From: Saccharothrix luteola
GTDB taxonomy: Bacteria; Actinomycetota; Actinomycetes; Mycobacteriales; Pseudonocardiaceae
Length of the DNA stretch: 64,000 nt
Assembly: GCF_020859565.1 (NCBI RefSeq)
Contig: NZ_JAJHUO010000003.1
Span: 387,789-451,788 of the forward strand
Direction: 5' to 3'
Shown one piece after another: positions 17,282-26,286 of the stretch. The notes beneath the pieces were generated by a model. That model was not told the DNA's origin. It made no database searches and worked only from the letters and a program-made list of their open reading frames with translations. Within the stretch, counting starts at the first letter, position 1. Each line of letters starts with the position of its first letter. Position numbers and translations under genes: made by a program.

Positions 17282-20047
17282 GTGTCAAGCACTCCGCGGT
17301 CTCCAGCCGACTCGTACGCGGACTTCCGCCGCCGCTCCTCCCGGCCCAAGCTGGCCGACTTCCTGGGGGTCATCTCCTTCGAACTCGACCCGTTCCAGGA
17401 ACGCGCCTGCGAGGCGCTGGAAGACGGGCACGGCGTGCTGGTCTGCGCCCCGACCGGCGCCGGCAAGACGGTCGTCGGCGAGTTCGCCGTGCACCTGGCC
17501 CTGTCCGAGGGCCGCAAGTGCTTCTACACGACGCCGATCAAGGCCCTGTCGAACCAGAAGTACGCCGACCTGGTCGCCCGCTACGGCGCCGCCAAGGTCG
17601 GCCTGCTCACCGGCGACACGTCGGTCAACGGCGACGCGCCGATCGTCGTGATGACCACCGAGGTCCTGCGCAACATGCTGTACGCGGGCTCCTCCACCCT
17701 GAAGACGCTCGCCTACGTGGTCATGGACGAGATCCACTACCTGGCCGACCGGTTCCGCGGCCCCGTGTGGGAGGAAGTGATCCTGCACCTGCCCGAATCG
17801 GTGCGGCTCGTCGGCCTGTCCGCCACGGTCAGCAACGCCGAGGAGTTCGGCGAGTGGCTGGTCGAGGTGCGCGGCGACACCACCGTCGTCGTCGACGAGC
17901 ACCGGCCGGTGCCGCTGTGGCAGCACATGATGGCGGGCGGCCGGATGATGGACCTGTTCGCCGGCGAGGGCCCCGACGGGCACACCCGCATCAACCCGCA
18001 GCTGCTGCGGCACACCGACGACCTGTCCCGCTTCCACGTGCCGTGGAGCCGCAACCGCAACAACAAGGACCAGCGGGGCCGCCCGCCGCGCGGCTCCGGG
18101 TTCAAGCCGCCGTCCCGGGTCGACATCGTGCAGCGGCTCGACGGCGCGGGCCTGCTGCCCGCCATCGACTTCGTGTTCAGCCGGGCGGGCTGCGACGCCG
18201 CCGTGCTCCAGTGCGTGCGGGCCGGGCTGCGGCTCAACTCCACCGACGAGGTCGAGCAGATCCGCGAGGTCATCGAGGAGAAGACCAAGGACCTGCCCCA
18301 GGGCGACCTGATGGTGCTGGGCTACTGGGAGTGGCGCGAGGCGCTCGAACGCGGCATCGCCAGCCACCACGCCGGCCTGCTGCCCGCGTTCAAGGAGACC
18401 GTGGAGGAGCTGTTCGTCCGCGGCCTGGTGAAGGTCGTGTTCGCCACCGAGACGCTGGCGCTCGGCATCAACATGCCCGCGCGCACCGTCGTGCTGGAGA
18501 AGCTCGTCAAGTACAACGGCGAAGCGCACGTCGACCTCACGCCCGGTGAGTACACGCAGCTCACCGGCCGTGCGGGGCGGCGCGGCATCGACGTCGAGGG
18601 CCACGCGGTGGTCGTGTGGCAGCCCGGCGTCGACCCGAAGGCCGTCGGCGGCCTGGCGTCCACCCGCACGTACCCGCTGCGGTCGTCGTTCCGCCCCGGC
18701 TACAACATGGCCGTCAACCTGGTGAACCAGCTCGGCGCGGCGGCGGCCCGGGAGATCCTGGAGCAGTCGTTCGCCCAGTTCCAGGCCGACCGGTCGGTGG
18801 TCGGGCTGGCCCGGCGGATCGAGCGCAACCGCGAGGCGCTCGGCGGGTACGCCGAGGCGATGACGTGCCACCTCGGCGACTTCACCGAGTACGCGTCGCT
18901 GCGCCGCCGGGTCGCCGAGCGGGAGAAGGCGTTGGCGCGCCAGAACACCTCCGCGAAGCGGGCCGAGGCGGCGCAGTCGCTGGAGCGGCTGCGCAAGGGC
19001 GACGTGATCGCGGTGCCGTCCGGGCGGCGGTCCGGGCTGGCCGTCGTGATCGACCCGGGGCTGGAGCCGCTCGGCGAGGCGCGGCCGTTCGTGGTGACCG
19101 AGGACCGGTGGGCCGGTCGGCTGTCGTCGGCCGACTTCCCCCTGCCGGTGGAGGTGCTGGGCAAGATGCGGCTGCCCAAGCAGGTCGACACGCGGTCTCC
19201 GAAGTCGCGGCGCGACCTGGCGGCGTCGTTGCGCGCCACCGGGATCGTCGCGCCGGCCATGCGGAAGCGCCGTTCGACGGCGGACGACGACGCGGAACTG
19301 GCCACGCTGCGGCGGGCGTTGCGCGCGCACCCGTGCCACGGCTGCGAGAAGCGCGAGGAGCACGCCCGCTGGGGCGAGCGGTACCACCGGCTGCTGGCCG
19401 AGACCGAGCAGGTGGAGCGCAAGGTCGCGGCCACCACGCACTCGTTGGCGCGCGAGTTCGACCGCATCCGCGGCCTGCTGCGCGAACGCGGCTACCTGCA
19501 CGCGGAGGAGAACGGGCCCGGCGAGGAGGTCACCGAGCACGGCAAGCGGCTGACCAGGCTCTACAGCGAGTCCGACCTGCTGGCCGCGGAATGCCTGCGG
19601 CACGGCGTGTGGCGTGACCTCGACCCGGCGGAACTCGCCGCGGTCGTGTCGGCGCTGGTGTACGAGGCGCGCCGGGACGGTCCGCTGGAAGCCCGGCTGC
19701 CGCCGGGCAAGGTGGCGGACGCGTTGACCGCGACCGCGCGGCTGTGGGCTGAGCTGGAGGACGACGAGCGCAGGCACCGGCTCGACCGGACCCGGCAGCC
19801 CGACCCGGGGTTCGCGTGGGCGGTGTACCGGTGGGCGCGCGGCGAGTCGTTGGAGAAGGTGCTGTCCGCGGCGGAGGAGAACGGCGCCGAGCTCGGCGCG
19901 GGGGACTTCGTGCGGTGGTGCCGGCAGGTGATCGACTTCCTGGACCAGATCCGGGACGTCGTCGGCGGCGGTGATCCGGTGGGCGCCGCCGCGCGCAAGG
20001 CGGTGGACGCGTTGCGCCGCGGGGTGGTGGCGATGGCCACCGTTTGA
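17282..20047 (+). CDS. helY: DEAD/DEAH-box RNA helicase HelY (Ski2/Mtr4-like)
   Basis: 921 residues, GTG start. Motifs in order: Q-like FELDPFQERA, Walker A APTGAGKTVVGEF (about 60-72), TPIKALSNQKY, motif II MDEIHYLADR, motif III SATVSN, a helicase C domain with HHAGLLP, ATETLALGINMPARTVV and QLTGRAGRRGID, and a DSHCT domain at the C-terminus. Related to Mtr4/Ski2 exosome helicases; likely RNA surveillance or ribosomal RNA processing. Its position after tatC matches Rv2092c. Confidence 0.95.
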   Translation: MSSTPRSPADSYADFRRRSSRPKLADFLGVISFELDPFQERACEALEDGHGVLVCAPTGAGKTVVGEFAVHLALSEGRKCFYTTPIKALSNQKYADLVARYGAAKVGLLTGDTSVNGDAPIVVMTTEVLRNMLYAGSSTLKTLAYVVMDEIHYLADRFRGPVWEEVILHLPESVRLVGLSATVSNAEEFGEWLVEVRGDTTVVVDEHRPVPLWQHMMAGGRMMDLFAGEGPDGHTRINPQLLRHTDDLSRFHVPWSRNRNNKDQRGRPPRGSGFKPPSRVDIVQRLDGAGLLPAIDFVFSRAGCDAAVLQCVRAGLRLNSTDEVEQIREVIEEKTKDLPQGDLMVLGYWEWREALERGIASHHAGLLPAFKETVEELFVRGLVKVVFATETLALGINMPARTVVLEKLVKYNGEAHVDLTPGEYTQLTGRAGRRGIDVEGHAVVVWQPGVDPKAVGGLASTRTYPLRSSFRPGYNMAVNLVNQLGAAAAREILEQSFAQFQADRSVVGLARRIERNREALGGYAEAMTCHLGDFTEYASLRRRVAEREKALARQNTSAKRAEAAQSLERLRKGDVIAVPSGRRSGLAVVIDPGLEPLGEARPFVVTEDRWAGRLSSADFPLPVEVLGKMRLPKQVDTRSPKSRRDLAASLRATGIVAPAMRKRRSTADDDAELATLRRALRAHPCHGCEKREEHARWGERYHRLLAETEQVERKVAATTHSLAREFDRIRGLLRERGYLHAEENGPGEEVTEHGKRLTRLYSESDLLAAECLRHGVWRDLDPAELAAVVSALVYEARRDGPLEARLPPGKVADALTATARLWAELEDDERRHRLDRTRQPDPGFAWAVYRWARGESLEKVLSAAEENGAELGAGDFVRWCRQVIDFLDQIRDVVGGGDPVGAAARKAVDALRRGVVAMATV

Positions 20048-20174
20048 CAAAGCTTTGCGGGGCGGGTGGGTACCGTGCGGGTGGCTGTGGTTTGATCGCG
20101 CCCGCAAGCCTTGAACAGCTTGTCCAGATCGTTTGCAGACCGACCTTGTCCAGACCGACCGTCGGAGGCCGAGC

Positions 20175-20873
20175 ATGACCAGTCCGTACGGACCGTCCGG
20201 AGGGAACGACCCGCAGCCGCAGTGGGGCCAGCAGCAACAGCCCTACGGTGGTGGGTACCCGGGCACGCCGTCGGGTGGTTTCCCCGCTCAGCAGCCCAAT
20301 CCCTACGGGCAGCCGGATCCCTCGCAGCAGCAGCAGCAGCAGTGGGGGCAGCAGCCGGGCCAGCAGCCGTACACGCAGCAGTACCCCGCCGGGTACGACC
20401 CGAACAACCCGCAGTCGAACCCGTACGGGCAGCCGCAGCAGGGTCAGTACGGGCAGCCCGGCCAGTTCGGGCAGCCGGGTCAGCCCGGCCAGTTCGGGCA
20501 GCAGCCTGGTCAGTTCGGTCAGCCGGGGCAGTACGGCCAGCAGCCGCCGAAGAAGTCCGGCGCCGTGCTGTGGGTCGTGGTGGCGCTGGTCGTGCTGGTG
20601 GTCGCGGCCGTCGGCATCACCGGTTTCGTCGCGCCGGGGTTCTTCAACACCAAGGTGTTCGACCAGACGGCCGTGCAGAACGGTGTCGTCGGCGTGCTGA
20701 AGGACGACTACAAGATCTCCGACGTGGAGAACGCGACCTGCCCGGCCGAGCAGGAGGTCAAGCCGAACACGACCTTCGAGTGCAAGGTGAAGGTCGGCGG
20801 CAAGGACAAGACGGTCAAGATCACCGTGAAGACCGAGGACGGCGAGTACGAGGTCGGCCAGCCCGCCGGCTGA
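20175..20873 (+). CDS. Q/G/P-rich membrane protein with C-terminal DUF4333 domain
   Basis: 232 residues. About 1-128 is a Gln/Gly/Pro/Tyr-rich low-complexity cytoplasmic region built of repeated GQYGQP/GQFGQPGQ units. Residues 130-155 (AVLWVVVALVVLVVAAVGITGFV) form one membrane helix. The external C-terminus (FDQTAVQNGVVGVLKDDYKISDVENATCPAEQEVKPNTTFECKV...) is the DUF4333 fold with two Cys. It corresponds in position and character to mycobacterial Rv2091c. Function unknown. A strong terminator follows. Confidence 0.88.
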   Translation: MTSPYGPSGGNDPQPQWGQQQQPYGGGYPGTPSGGFPAQQPNPYGQPDPSQQQQQQWGQQPGQQPYTQQYPAGYDPNNPQSNPYGQPQQGQYGQPGQFGQPGQPGQFGQQPGQFGQPGQYGQQPPKKSGAVLWVVVALVVLVVAAVGITGFVAPGFFNTKVFDQTAVQNGVVGVLKDDYKISDVENATCPAEQEVKPNTTFECKVKVGGKDKTVKITVKTEDGEYEVGQPAG

Positions 20874-20890
20874 TCTCCTGGTCCGTGCCC

Positions 20891-20935
20891 CGAGGCCACT
20901 CCCGCATCTCGACGCGGGGGTGGCCTCGTGGTTTT
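20891..20935 (+). terminator. Rho-independent terminator
   Basis: CGAGGCCACTCCCGC (20891-20905) pairs with GCGGGGGTGGCCTCG (20914-20928) apart from one bulge, with an 8-nt loop, then TGGTTTT. It is 18 bp after the DUF4333 gene and closes the helY transcription unit. Confidence 0.85.
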
Positions 20936-21017
20936 CGCGCTGCTCGTTCTCGCGGGGTGGTGGTCGCGGGGTGAAACTCGTTAGCGATGCGAGCGACCTC
21001 TACGGCACCATTCGGAG

Positions 21018-22229
21018 GTGACCGATTACGACATCCGCCTGCTGGACGACTCCGAGTACCGGACCGCGCACACCCTGTTCCGCGGCACGCTGCACCACGG
21101 GCCGGCGCCCGACGAGCAGTGGAAGTTCGCGCGGGAGACGTACGACGAGGGGCGTGTGTTCGGGGCGTTCGGCGGCGGGGAGATGATCGGCACGCTCCAG
21201 TCGTTCCCGTCGCGGCTGGCCGTGCCGGGCGGGGCCGTGGTGCCGCACGCCGCCGTGAGCCGGGTCGGGGTGCGGGCGGACTGGACGCGCCGCGGTGTGC
21301 TGAGCGCGTTGCAGCGGGCGCAGTTGCGGGCGCTGCGGTCGGGTGGCGACGTGTTCGCCTCGCTGCGCGCGTCGGAGACCGCCATCTACGGCCGGTACGG
21401 CTACGGCGTCGCCACCAGGTACCGGTCCCTGCGCATCGACCGGCGCAAGGCCGCCCCTCGCACGCGTCCCGTCGGTCGGGTGCGGTTGGTCGAGGGCGAG
21501 GCGGGGGAGCGGATCGCGCACCGGCTGTTCGCCGAGCTGTCGCCGGGGCGTGCGGGCACGATCTCCCGGTGGCCCGCGTGGTGGAGCCTGAACGTCCGGC
21601 GCGTGGCGGCCGAGGAGAACATCAAGATCGCGGTGCGCTCGGGCGCGTCCGGTGACGACGACGGCTACGTGGCGTTCAAGGTCGCGCCCGGCAGGCACGA
21701 TTCGAGCGAGGAGAAGCCGACCACGCTGATGGTGCTGGACCTGTGGGCGCGCGACGCCGAGGCGTGGGCCGATCTGTGGCTGTTCGTGCTCGGCGTCGAT
21801 CTGGTCGCGGAGGTGTCGGCTTTCGGCCGGCCGGTGGACGAGCCGGTGGAGTGGCTGCTGGGCGACCGGCGCGCGTGCCGGGTCACCGAGGAGACCGACG
21901 AGACGTGGCTGCGCCTGCTCGACGTCCCGACCGCCCTGTCGGCACGGGCGTACCGCCAGGCCGAGCCGGTGGTGATCGGGGTGCGCGACGCTTACTTGCC
22001 GGAGAACTCGGGCTCGTACCGCGTGGCGGCGGACGGTGTGACGCGGGTCGACGATGCGCCCGAGCTGGTGCTGGACGTGGACGTGCTCGGTTCGACCTAC
22101 CTGGGTGACGTGTCGTTCACGACGCTCGCCGCCACGCGTCGGTTGGACGTCGTCGACCCCAGCGCCCTCGCACGCGCCGACGCGCTGTTCGAGGTCTCCA
22201 CGCCACCGTGGAGCGGCACCTTCTTCTGA
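21018..22229 (+). CDS. Eis-family GNAT N-acetyltransferase
   Basis: 403 residues, the Eis length. The N-terminal GNAT has PHAAVSRVGVRADWTRRGVLSALQRAQLRAL, an acetyl-CoA loop, then ASLRASETAIYGRYGYGVAT, the Eis YGRYGYG motif. A second GNAT-like and a C-terminal SCP2-like domain follow. The chain ends in SGTFF; in Eis the terminal Phe carboxylate acts as base. Mycobacterial Eis acetylates aminoglycosides and proteins; the substrate here is unknown. GTG start after GGAG. It separates the DUF4333 gene from the exonuclease, a difference from the mycobacterial order. Confidence 0.85.
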   Translation: MTDYDIRLLDDSEYRTAHTLFRGTLHHGPAPDEQWKFARETYDEGRVFGAFGGGEMIGTLQSFPSRLAVPGGAVVPHAAVSRVGVRADWTRRGVLSALQRAQLRALRSGGDVFASLRASETAIYGRYGYGVATRYRSLRIDRRKAAPRTRPVGRVRLVEGEAGERIAHRLFAELSPGRAGTISRWPAWWSLNVRRVAAEENIKIAVRSGASGDDDGYVAFKVAPGRHDSSEEKPTTLMVLDLWARDAEAWADLWLFVLGVDLVAEVSAFGRPVDEPVEWLLGDRRACRVTEETDETWLRLLDVPTALSARAYRQAEPVVIGVRDAYLPENSGSYRVAADGVTRVDDAPELVLDVDVLGSTYLGDVSFTTLAATRRLDVVDPSALARADALFEVSTPPWSGTFF

Positions 22230-22520
22230 TCTCGCCGAACCTGGCAGCCACAGGCGGACCGTCCGCGACCGGCAGCCACCGCCACTGGCCGCCACCTCCG
22301 CCAACCCGCGCCTCATGATCTGCCGGTGGCCGCACGCGGCTTCCACCAACGGCCGGTGGTCGGCCGGCGCGGCTCCCGGCTAGCGGCGGTGGCCGGCGCG
22401 GCTCCGGTTGGAACGGCTGGCGGCTGGTCGCAGGTGGCTGGCGCGGCTGGTTGCAGGTGGCTGGTGCGGCCGGCGGACGTGGCCGGTGTGGTTAACGGCC
22501 AGCGGCCGCGGCTGGTGCGG
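22230..22520. repeat. Low-complexity GGCTGG-type intergenic repeat region
   Basis: 291 bp without a credible gene. From about 22330 it is made of degenerate units such as GGTGGCTGG, GGCGCGGCTGG and GGCTGGTGCGGC, strongly G-skewed on the plus strand. No promoter or terminator is evident. Apparent open frames across it have repeat-driven composition and no ribosome-binding site. Confidence 0.6.
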
Positions 22521-23492
22521 CTAGCGGCGCTCCAACGCGGTCAGCAGCCTCGGCAGCGAGCTGCCGAGGCCCCAACGCCGGGTCAGCTCGGCGACCCGGT
22601 CCGGGTCGGCGGGTGCCGCGGGCACGACGTCCGGGCGGTCCATGACGATCTTCGCGTCGGTCGCCACGTTGACCACGGTCGGCGCGACGGCGAGGTAGTC
22701 CTGGGCGTTGAGCAGGGCGGTGCGGGCGCGGGTGGTGAGTTTGCGGTCGCGGCCGTCGTGGACGGCGTCGAGGACGGCTTGCAGCGAACCGAACTCGCTG
22801 ATCAGCTTCGCCGCCGTCTTCTCGCCGATGCCGGCCACGCCGGGCAGGCCGTCGGACGGGTCGCCGCGCAGCACGGCCATCCCGGCGTACGCGCGCCCGG
22901 CGTCCTGCACCGGCAGCGAGTACTTGGCGGCCAACTCCGCGGGACCGAGCAACTCGGCCTTCGCCCACCCGCGGCCGAGGTAGAGGACGCGCACCGGGGT
23001 CGGCTCGTCGCGCACGACCTGGAAGAGGTCGCGGTCGCCGGTGATCACTTCGACCGGGTCGACGGTCTCGCGGGCGGCGAGGGTGCCGATGACGTCGTCG
23101 GCCTCGTAGCCGTCCGCCTCGGCGGTCGCGATGCCCACCGCGTCCAGCACGTCGAGGATGATCGGGACCTGCGGGGTGAGGGTGTCGGGCACCTCTTCCT
23201 CGCCGTCGGCGGCGCCCTCGGCCACGCGGTGCGCCTTGTACGACGGGAGCGCGGCGACGCGGAACTCCGGGCGCCAGTCGGCGTCCAGGCAGGCGACCAG
23301 GCGGCTCGCCTTCCGGTCGGTGATGACCTTCGCGATCGTGTCGACGAACCCGCGCACCGCGTTCACCGGTGTGCCGTCCGGTGCGGTCATCGACTCGGGC
23401 AGCGCGTAGAACGCCCGGAAGTACAGGCTGGCGGCGTCCATCAGGACCAGCGGGTTGCTCACCCGGGACAGCTTGCCAGAGACCACCGACAT
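22521..23492 (-). CDS. Stand-alone 5'-3' exonuclease (PolI N-terminal type)
   Basis: 323 residues. Acidic metal-binding motifs appear in order: VLMDAASLYFRAFYALP, CLDADWRPEFR, GYEADDVIGTLA and VITGDRDLFQVV; then the helix-3-turn-helix DNA-binding motif GDPSDGLPGVAGIGEKTAAKLI. No polymerase domain is attached. Related to the 5' nuclease domain of DNA polymerase I and to mycobacterial Rv2090; likely flap or RNA-primer processing. Residues 1-10 may be replaced by a later start near SNPLVLMDA. Confidence 0.92.
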   Translation of the reverse strand: MSVVSGKLSRVSNPLVLMDAASLYFRAFYALPESMTAPDGTPVNAVRGFVDTIAKVITDRKASRLVACLDADWRPEFRVAALPSYKAHRVAEGAADGEEEVPDTLTPQVPIILDVLDAVGIATAEADGYEADDVIGTLAARETVDPVEVITGDRDLFQVVRDEPTPVRVLYLGRGWAKAELLGPAELAAKYSLPVQDAGRAYAGMAVLRGDPSDGLPGVAGIGEKTAAKLISEFGSLQAVLDAVHDGRDRKLTTRARTALLNAQDYLAVAPTVVNVATDAKIVMDRPDVVPAAPADPDRVAELTRRWGLGSSLPRLLTALERR

Positions 23493-23535
23493 CGGGGGCG
23501 GCTCGGGCGTCCCCTGTGGATAACTCGGCGACAGG

Positions 23536-23576
23536 TGGGTGGGGGGTTGGGCGTGTGGGGGTTGGGCATGGGGGTG
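23536..23576 (+). other. G-quadruplex-forming motif in a divergent promoter region
   Basis: Six runs of at least three G (23537-23539, 23541-23546, 23549-23551, 23557-23561, 23564-23566, 23570-23574) with loops of 1-5 nt on the plus strand. It lies between the exonuclease (minus) and the peptidase (plus). The rest of 23493-23783 includes an AT-rich stretch at 23596-23650 that could hold the peptidase promoter. Confidence 0.55.
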
Positions 23577-23783
23577 GTTGCGGCGGGCCTCGTTGTTTCA
23601 ACCGACGTTTTAGAGGGTCGGAAACGGCGTTATTGTTCGTCGGATTGTCAATGATCACCCGGTCGTGGAGGGGGTCGATGCGAAATCGCAGGTGGGCGGG
23701 GGTGCTGCCCCGATCGAGGGATAGGGCCCGTGGTCCCGTGGCTTGTGGCGTAGGACGGGCTCCGCACCACTAGGCTTCCCTGC

Positions 23784-24911
23784 ATGTCGACCCATGTTGG
23801 GCCCGTCGACGTGGACGCCCTGCGCGCGCGCCTCGACCGGGCCGCCGCGGCCGCTGCCATCGCGGGCGTTGACGCGTTGCTCATCGCGCCCGGTTCGGAC
23901 CTGCGGTACCTCATCGGGGCCGGCGGCACGTCGTTCGAGCGGTTGACCTGTCTCGTGGTGCCGGTCGGTGGTGTGCCGGTGCTGGTGGTGCCCAAGTTGG
24001 AGCACCCGGGCTACGCCGACATCCCCACCGACGAGCTCGGCGTGGACGTGGCCACGTGGGTCGACGGCGAGGACCCGTACGCCTTGGTCAAGAGGGCGTT
24101 GAAGGGAAATCGGACGGCCGTCTCCGACATGATGCCCGCGCTGCACGCGTTGCGGTTGCGGGACGCCGTCAGCGCCGACCAGGTGTTGGCCGGGCCGGTG
24201 TTGCGCGAGTTGCGGATGCGCAAGGACGACACCGAGGTGGCCGCGTTGCGCAAGGCGGGCGCGGCGATCGACCGGGTCCACGCGCGCATGGCCGAGTGGT
24301 TGCGCCCCGGCCGCACGGAGGCCGAGGTGGGCGCCGACATCGCCGCCGCGATCGTCGCCGAGGGGCACGTGGCGGCCGAGTTCGTCATCGTCGCCTCCGG
24401 CCCGAACGGCGCGTCCCCGCACCACGACCTGTCCGACCGCGTGATCGAGGCGGGCGACGTGGTGGTGGTCGACATCGGCGGGCCGGTGGCGGAGGGCTAC
24501 AACTCCGACTCCACCCGCAACTACGTGCTCGGCGAGCCCCGAGACGCCGACGTGTGGCAGACCTACGCGGTCCTGCGGGCGGCGCAGCAGGCCGCCGTCG
24601 ACGCGGTGCGGCCCGGTGTCACGTGCGAAGCGGTGGACGCCGCCGCGCGCGACATCATCTCCGACGCGGGCTTCGGCGAGTACTTCGTCCACCGCACGGG
24701 CCACGGCATCGGGCTGGACGTGCACGAGGACCCCTACATCGTCGGCGGCAACGACCTGCCGCTCGAGCCGGGCATGGCGTTCAGCGTCGAACCCGGCATC
24801 TACCTGCCCGGACGGTGGGGCGCGCGGATCGAGGACATCGTGATCGCCACCGCCGACGGCGTGGAGAGCGTCAACAACCGACCGCACGAGCTGGTGGTGC
24901 TGCCCACGTGA
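23784..24911 (+). CDS. pepE: M24-family aminopeptidase P / Xaa-Pro dipeptidase (PepE-like)
   Basis: 375 residues. An N-terminal creatinase-like domain (about 1-140) precedes a pita-bread catalytic domain with the five metal ligands: the two Asp in VVVVDIGGPVAEGYNSDSTR, His in HRTGHGIGLDVHEDPY, Glu in FSVEPGIYLPG and Glu in GARIEDIVIAT. It cleaves X-Pro dipeptides or N-terminal residues before Pro. Position next to the exonuclease matches mycobacterial pepE (Rv2089c). Overlaps the AsnC-type regulator by 4 bp. Confidence 0.93.
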   Translation: MSTHVGPVDVDALRARLDRAAAAAAIAGVDALLIAPGSDLRYLIGAGGTSFERLTCLVVPVGGVPVLVVPKLEHPGYADIPTDELGVDVATWVDGEDPYALVKRALKGNRTAVSDMMPALHALRLRDAVSADQVLAGPVLRELRMRKDDTEVAALRKAGAAIDRVHARMAEWLRPGRTEAEVGADIAAAIVAEGHVAAEFVIVASGPNGASPHHDLSDRVIEAGDVVVVDIGGPVAEGYNSDSTRNYVLGEPRDADVWQTYAVLRAAQQAAVDAVRPGVTCEAVDAAARDIISDAGFGEYFVHRTGHGIGLDVHEDPYIVGGNDLPLEPGMAFSVEPGIYLPGRWGARIEDIVIATADGVESVNNRPHELVVLPT

Positions 24912-25357
24912 CGAACCTGGAGCCGATCGACCGGGCGATCCTGCGCGAACTGGCCGCCGACGGCCGGTGCAGCTTCACCGACCTCGCCGAACGGGTCGGG
25001 CTGAGCGTGTCCGCCGTGCACCAGCGGGTGCGGCGGCTGGAGCAGCGCGGCGTGGTGCGCGGCTACGCGGCGCGGCTGGACGGCGACGAGGTCGGCCTGC
25101 CGCTGACCGCGTTCATCTCCCTGACCCCGATCGACCCGGCGGCTCCGGACGACTACCCGAAGCGGCTGGAGCACCTGCCGCAGATCGAGGCGTGCTACTC
25201 CGTCGCCGGCGACGCCTCCTACGTGCTGCGCGTGCGGGTGGCGTCGCCGCACGCGTTGGAGGAGCTGCTCAGGCAGATCCGCGAGGTGGCGAACGTGTCC
25301 ACCCGCACCACGGTCGTGCTGTCCACGCCGTACGAGGACCGGCCGCCCGCGGTCTGA
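24908..25357 (+). CDS. Lrp/AsnC-family transcriptional regulator
   Basis: 149 residues from a GTG overlapping the peptidase stop. An AsnC HTH, about 4-60 (EPIDRAILRELAADGRCSFTDLAERVGLSVSAVHQRVRRLEQRGVVRGYAARLD), and a RAM ligand domain, about 65-140 (LEHLPQIEACYSVAGDASYVLRVRV). Translational coupling to a Xaa-Pro peptidase suggests control of amino-acid or peptide use. The effector is unknown. Confidence 0.93.
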   Translation: MTNLEPIDRAILRELAADGRCSFTDLAERVGLSVSAVHQRVRRLEQRGVVRGYAARLDGDEVGLPLTAFISLTPIDPAAPDDYPKRLEHLPQIEACYSVAGDASYVLRVRVASPHALEELLRQIREVANVSTRTTVVLSTPYEDRPPAV

Positions 25358-26278
25358 TCAGAACAACCGCGCCCACGTGGTCGTGAAGCGGCGGAGCACG
25401 TCGCGGTCACGCCGGTCGGGCGCCACCGGCAGGAGGCGCTCGACCTCGTCGTCGGTGGCGGGCCGCACCGACAGCACGAACTCGCGCACGGCCTCGACGT
25501 CGGCCCTCTTCGTCACCACGGCGACCGCCTCCACCTCGCCGATCCGCCGCACGAACACGTGGTCCACCGGGTCCTGCCGGTACTCCGGCTCGGCCGTCCC
25601 GACAGTGGCGGGTCGCACCACGAGCCGCGGGAACGCGTGCAGCTCGCCGCCGTCGCCGGACGGGCTGTAGTCCAGGGTGGCCAGGCCGTCGGAGACGGTC
25701 AGCCGCGGGAACTGGTAGCCCTCGGGCGTGGCGATCAGCAGCACGCCGCCGGGCAGGTCGGCGTGCGCGATCCGGGACGCCGCGTCGTCGCCGGGCATCG
25801 TGGTGGGCAGCCAGGTGCCGAAGGCCACGGCGGCGACCGTCACCGCGCCGGCGACCAGCCGGACCACGACGCCGTGCGCCAGCATCGCCGCAACCAGCGC
25901 GAACGGCACGCCCAGCGCGGGCAGCGCGAGCCACGACGGCGGCTCGGCGGGTTCGCTCGACTCCAGCACCGCGTTGTAGAACACGGCGCCGACCAGCCCG
26001 AACACGGTCACCAGCGCCGCCCAGCCGAGCCGGGGCAGCGGCGTGGCCGTCAGCGGGCTGCCGCGGGAGGTGAACGTGCCGATCAGGTACGCCATCGCGA
26101 ACGGGCCCGCCATGCCGATCACGACCAGCACGGCGCTCTGGACGAAGAACCCGACCAGCACCAGCCAGCCGACGAACGCCGCGGAGAACCCCATGACGAG
26201 CCACACCACGGCGATCTGCACGGGAACCCGGTAGTCGATCACGCGCACACGCTCTCGTGACCAGAGCGCGGCGGGCAT
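25358..26278 (-). CDS. Multi-pass membrane protein, not recognised
   Basis: 306 residues. Five or six hydrophobic segments occupy about 15-170 (VQIAVVWLVMGFSAAFVGWL, VLVVIGMAGPFAMAYLIG, LGWAALVTVFGLVGAVF, LPALGVPFALVAAMLAHGVVV, LVAGAVTVAAVAFGTWL). About 175-306 is soluble with a beta-rich, carbohydrate-or-ligand-like look (ITATPEGYQFPRLTVSDGL-type strand) and ends DVLRRFTTTWARLF. No known domain. Tail-to-tail with the AsnC regulator with no gap; 8 bp downstream of the aminotransferase gene. Confidence 0.7.
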   Translation of the reverse strand: MPAALWSRERVRVIDYRVPVQIAVVWLVMGFSAAFVGWLVLVGFFVQSAVLVVIGMAGPFAMAYLIGTFTSRGSPLTATPLPRLGWAALVTVFGLVGAVFYNAVLESSEPAEPPSWLALPALGVPFALVAAMLAHGVVVRLVAGAVTVAAVAFGTWLPTTMPGDDAASRIAHADLPGGVLLIATPEGYQFPRLTVSDGLATLDYSPSGDGGELHAFPRLVVRPATVGTAEPEYRQDPVDHVFVRRIGEVEAVAVVTKRADVEAVREFVLSVRPATDDEVERLLPVAPDRRDRDVLRRFTTTWARLF

Positions 26279-26286
26279 CGGTGGAT

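Noticed and set aside
17285..20176. 963-codon open frame on the minus strand opposite helY
   Set aside because: Arises from the codon bias of a high-GC gene; it is opposite intact helicase motifs, and its protein is Arg/His/Pro-rich with no domain.
22326..23654. Plus-strand gene opposite the exonuclease
   Set aside because: Begins inside the low-complexity tract and lies opposite clear 5' nuclease motifs.
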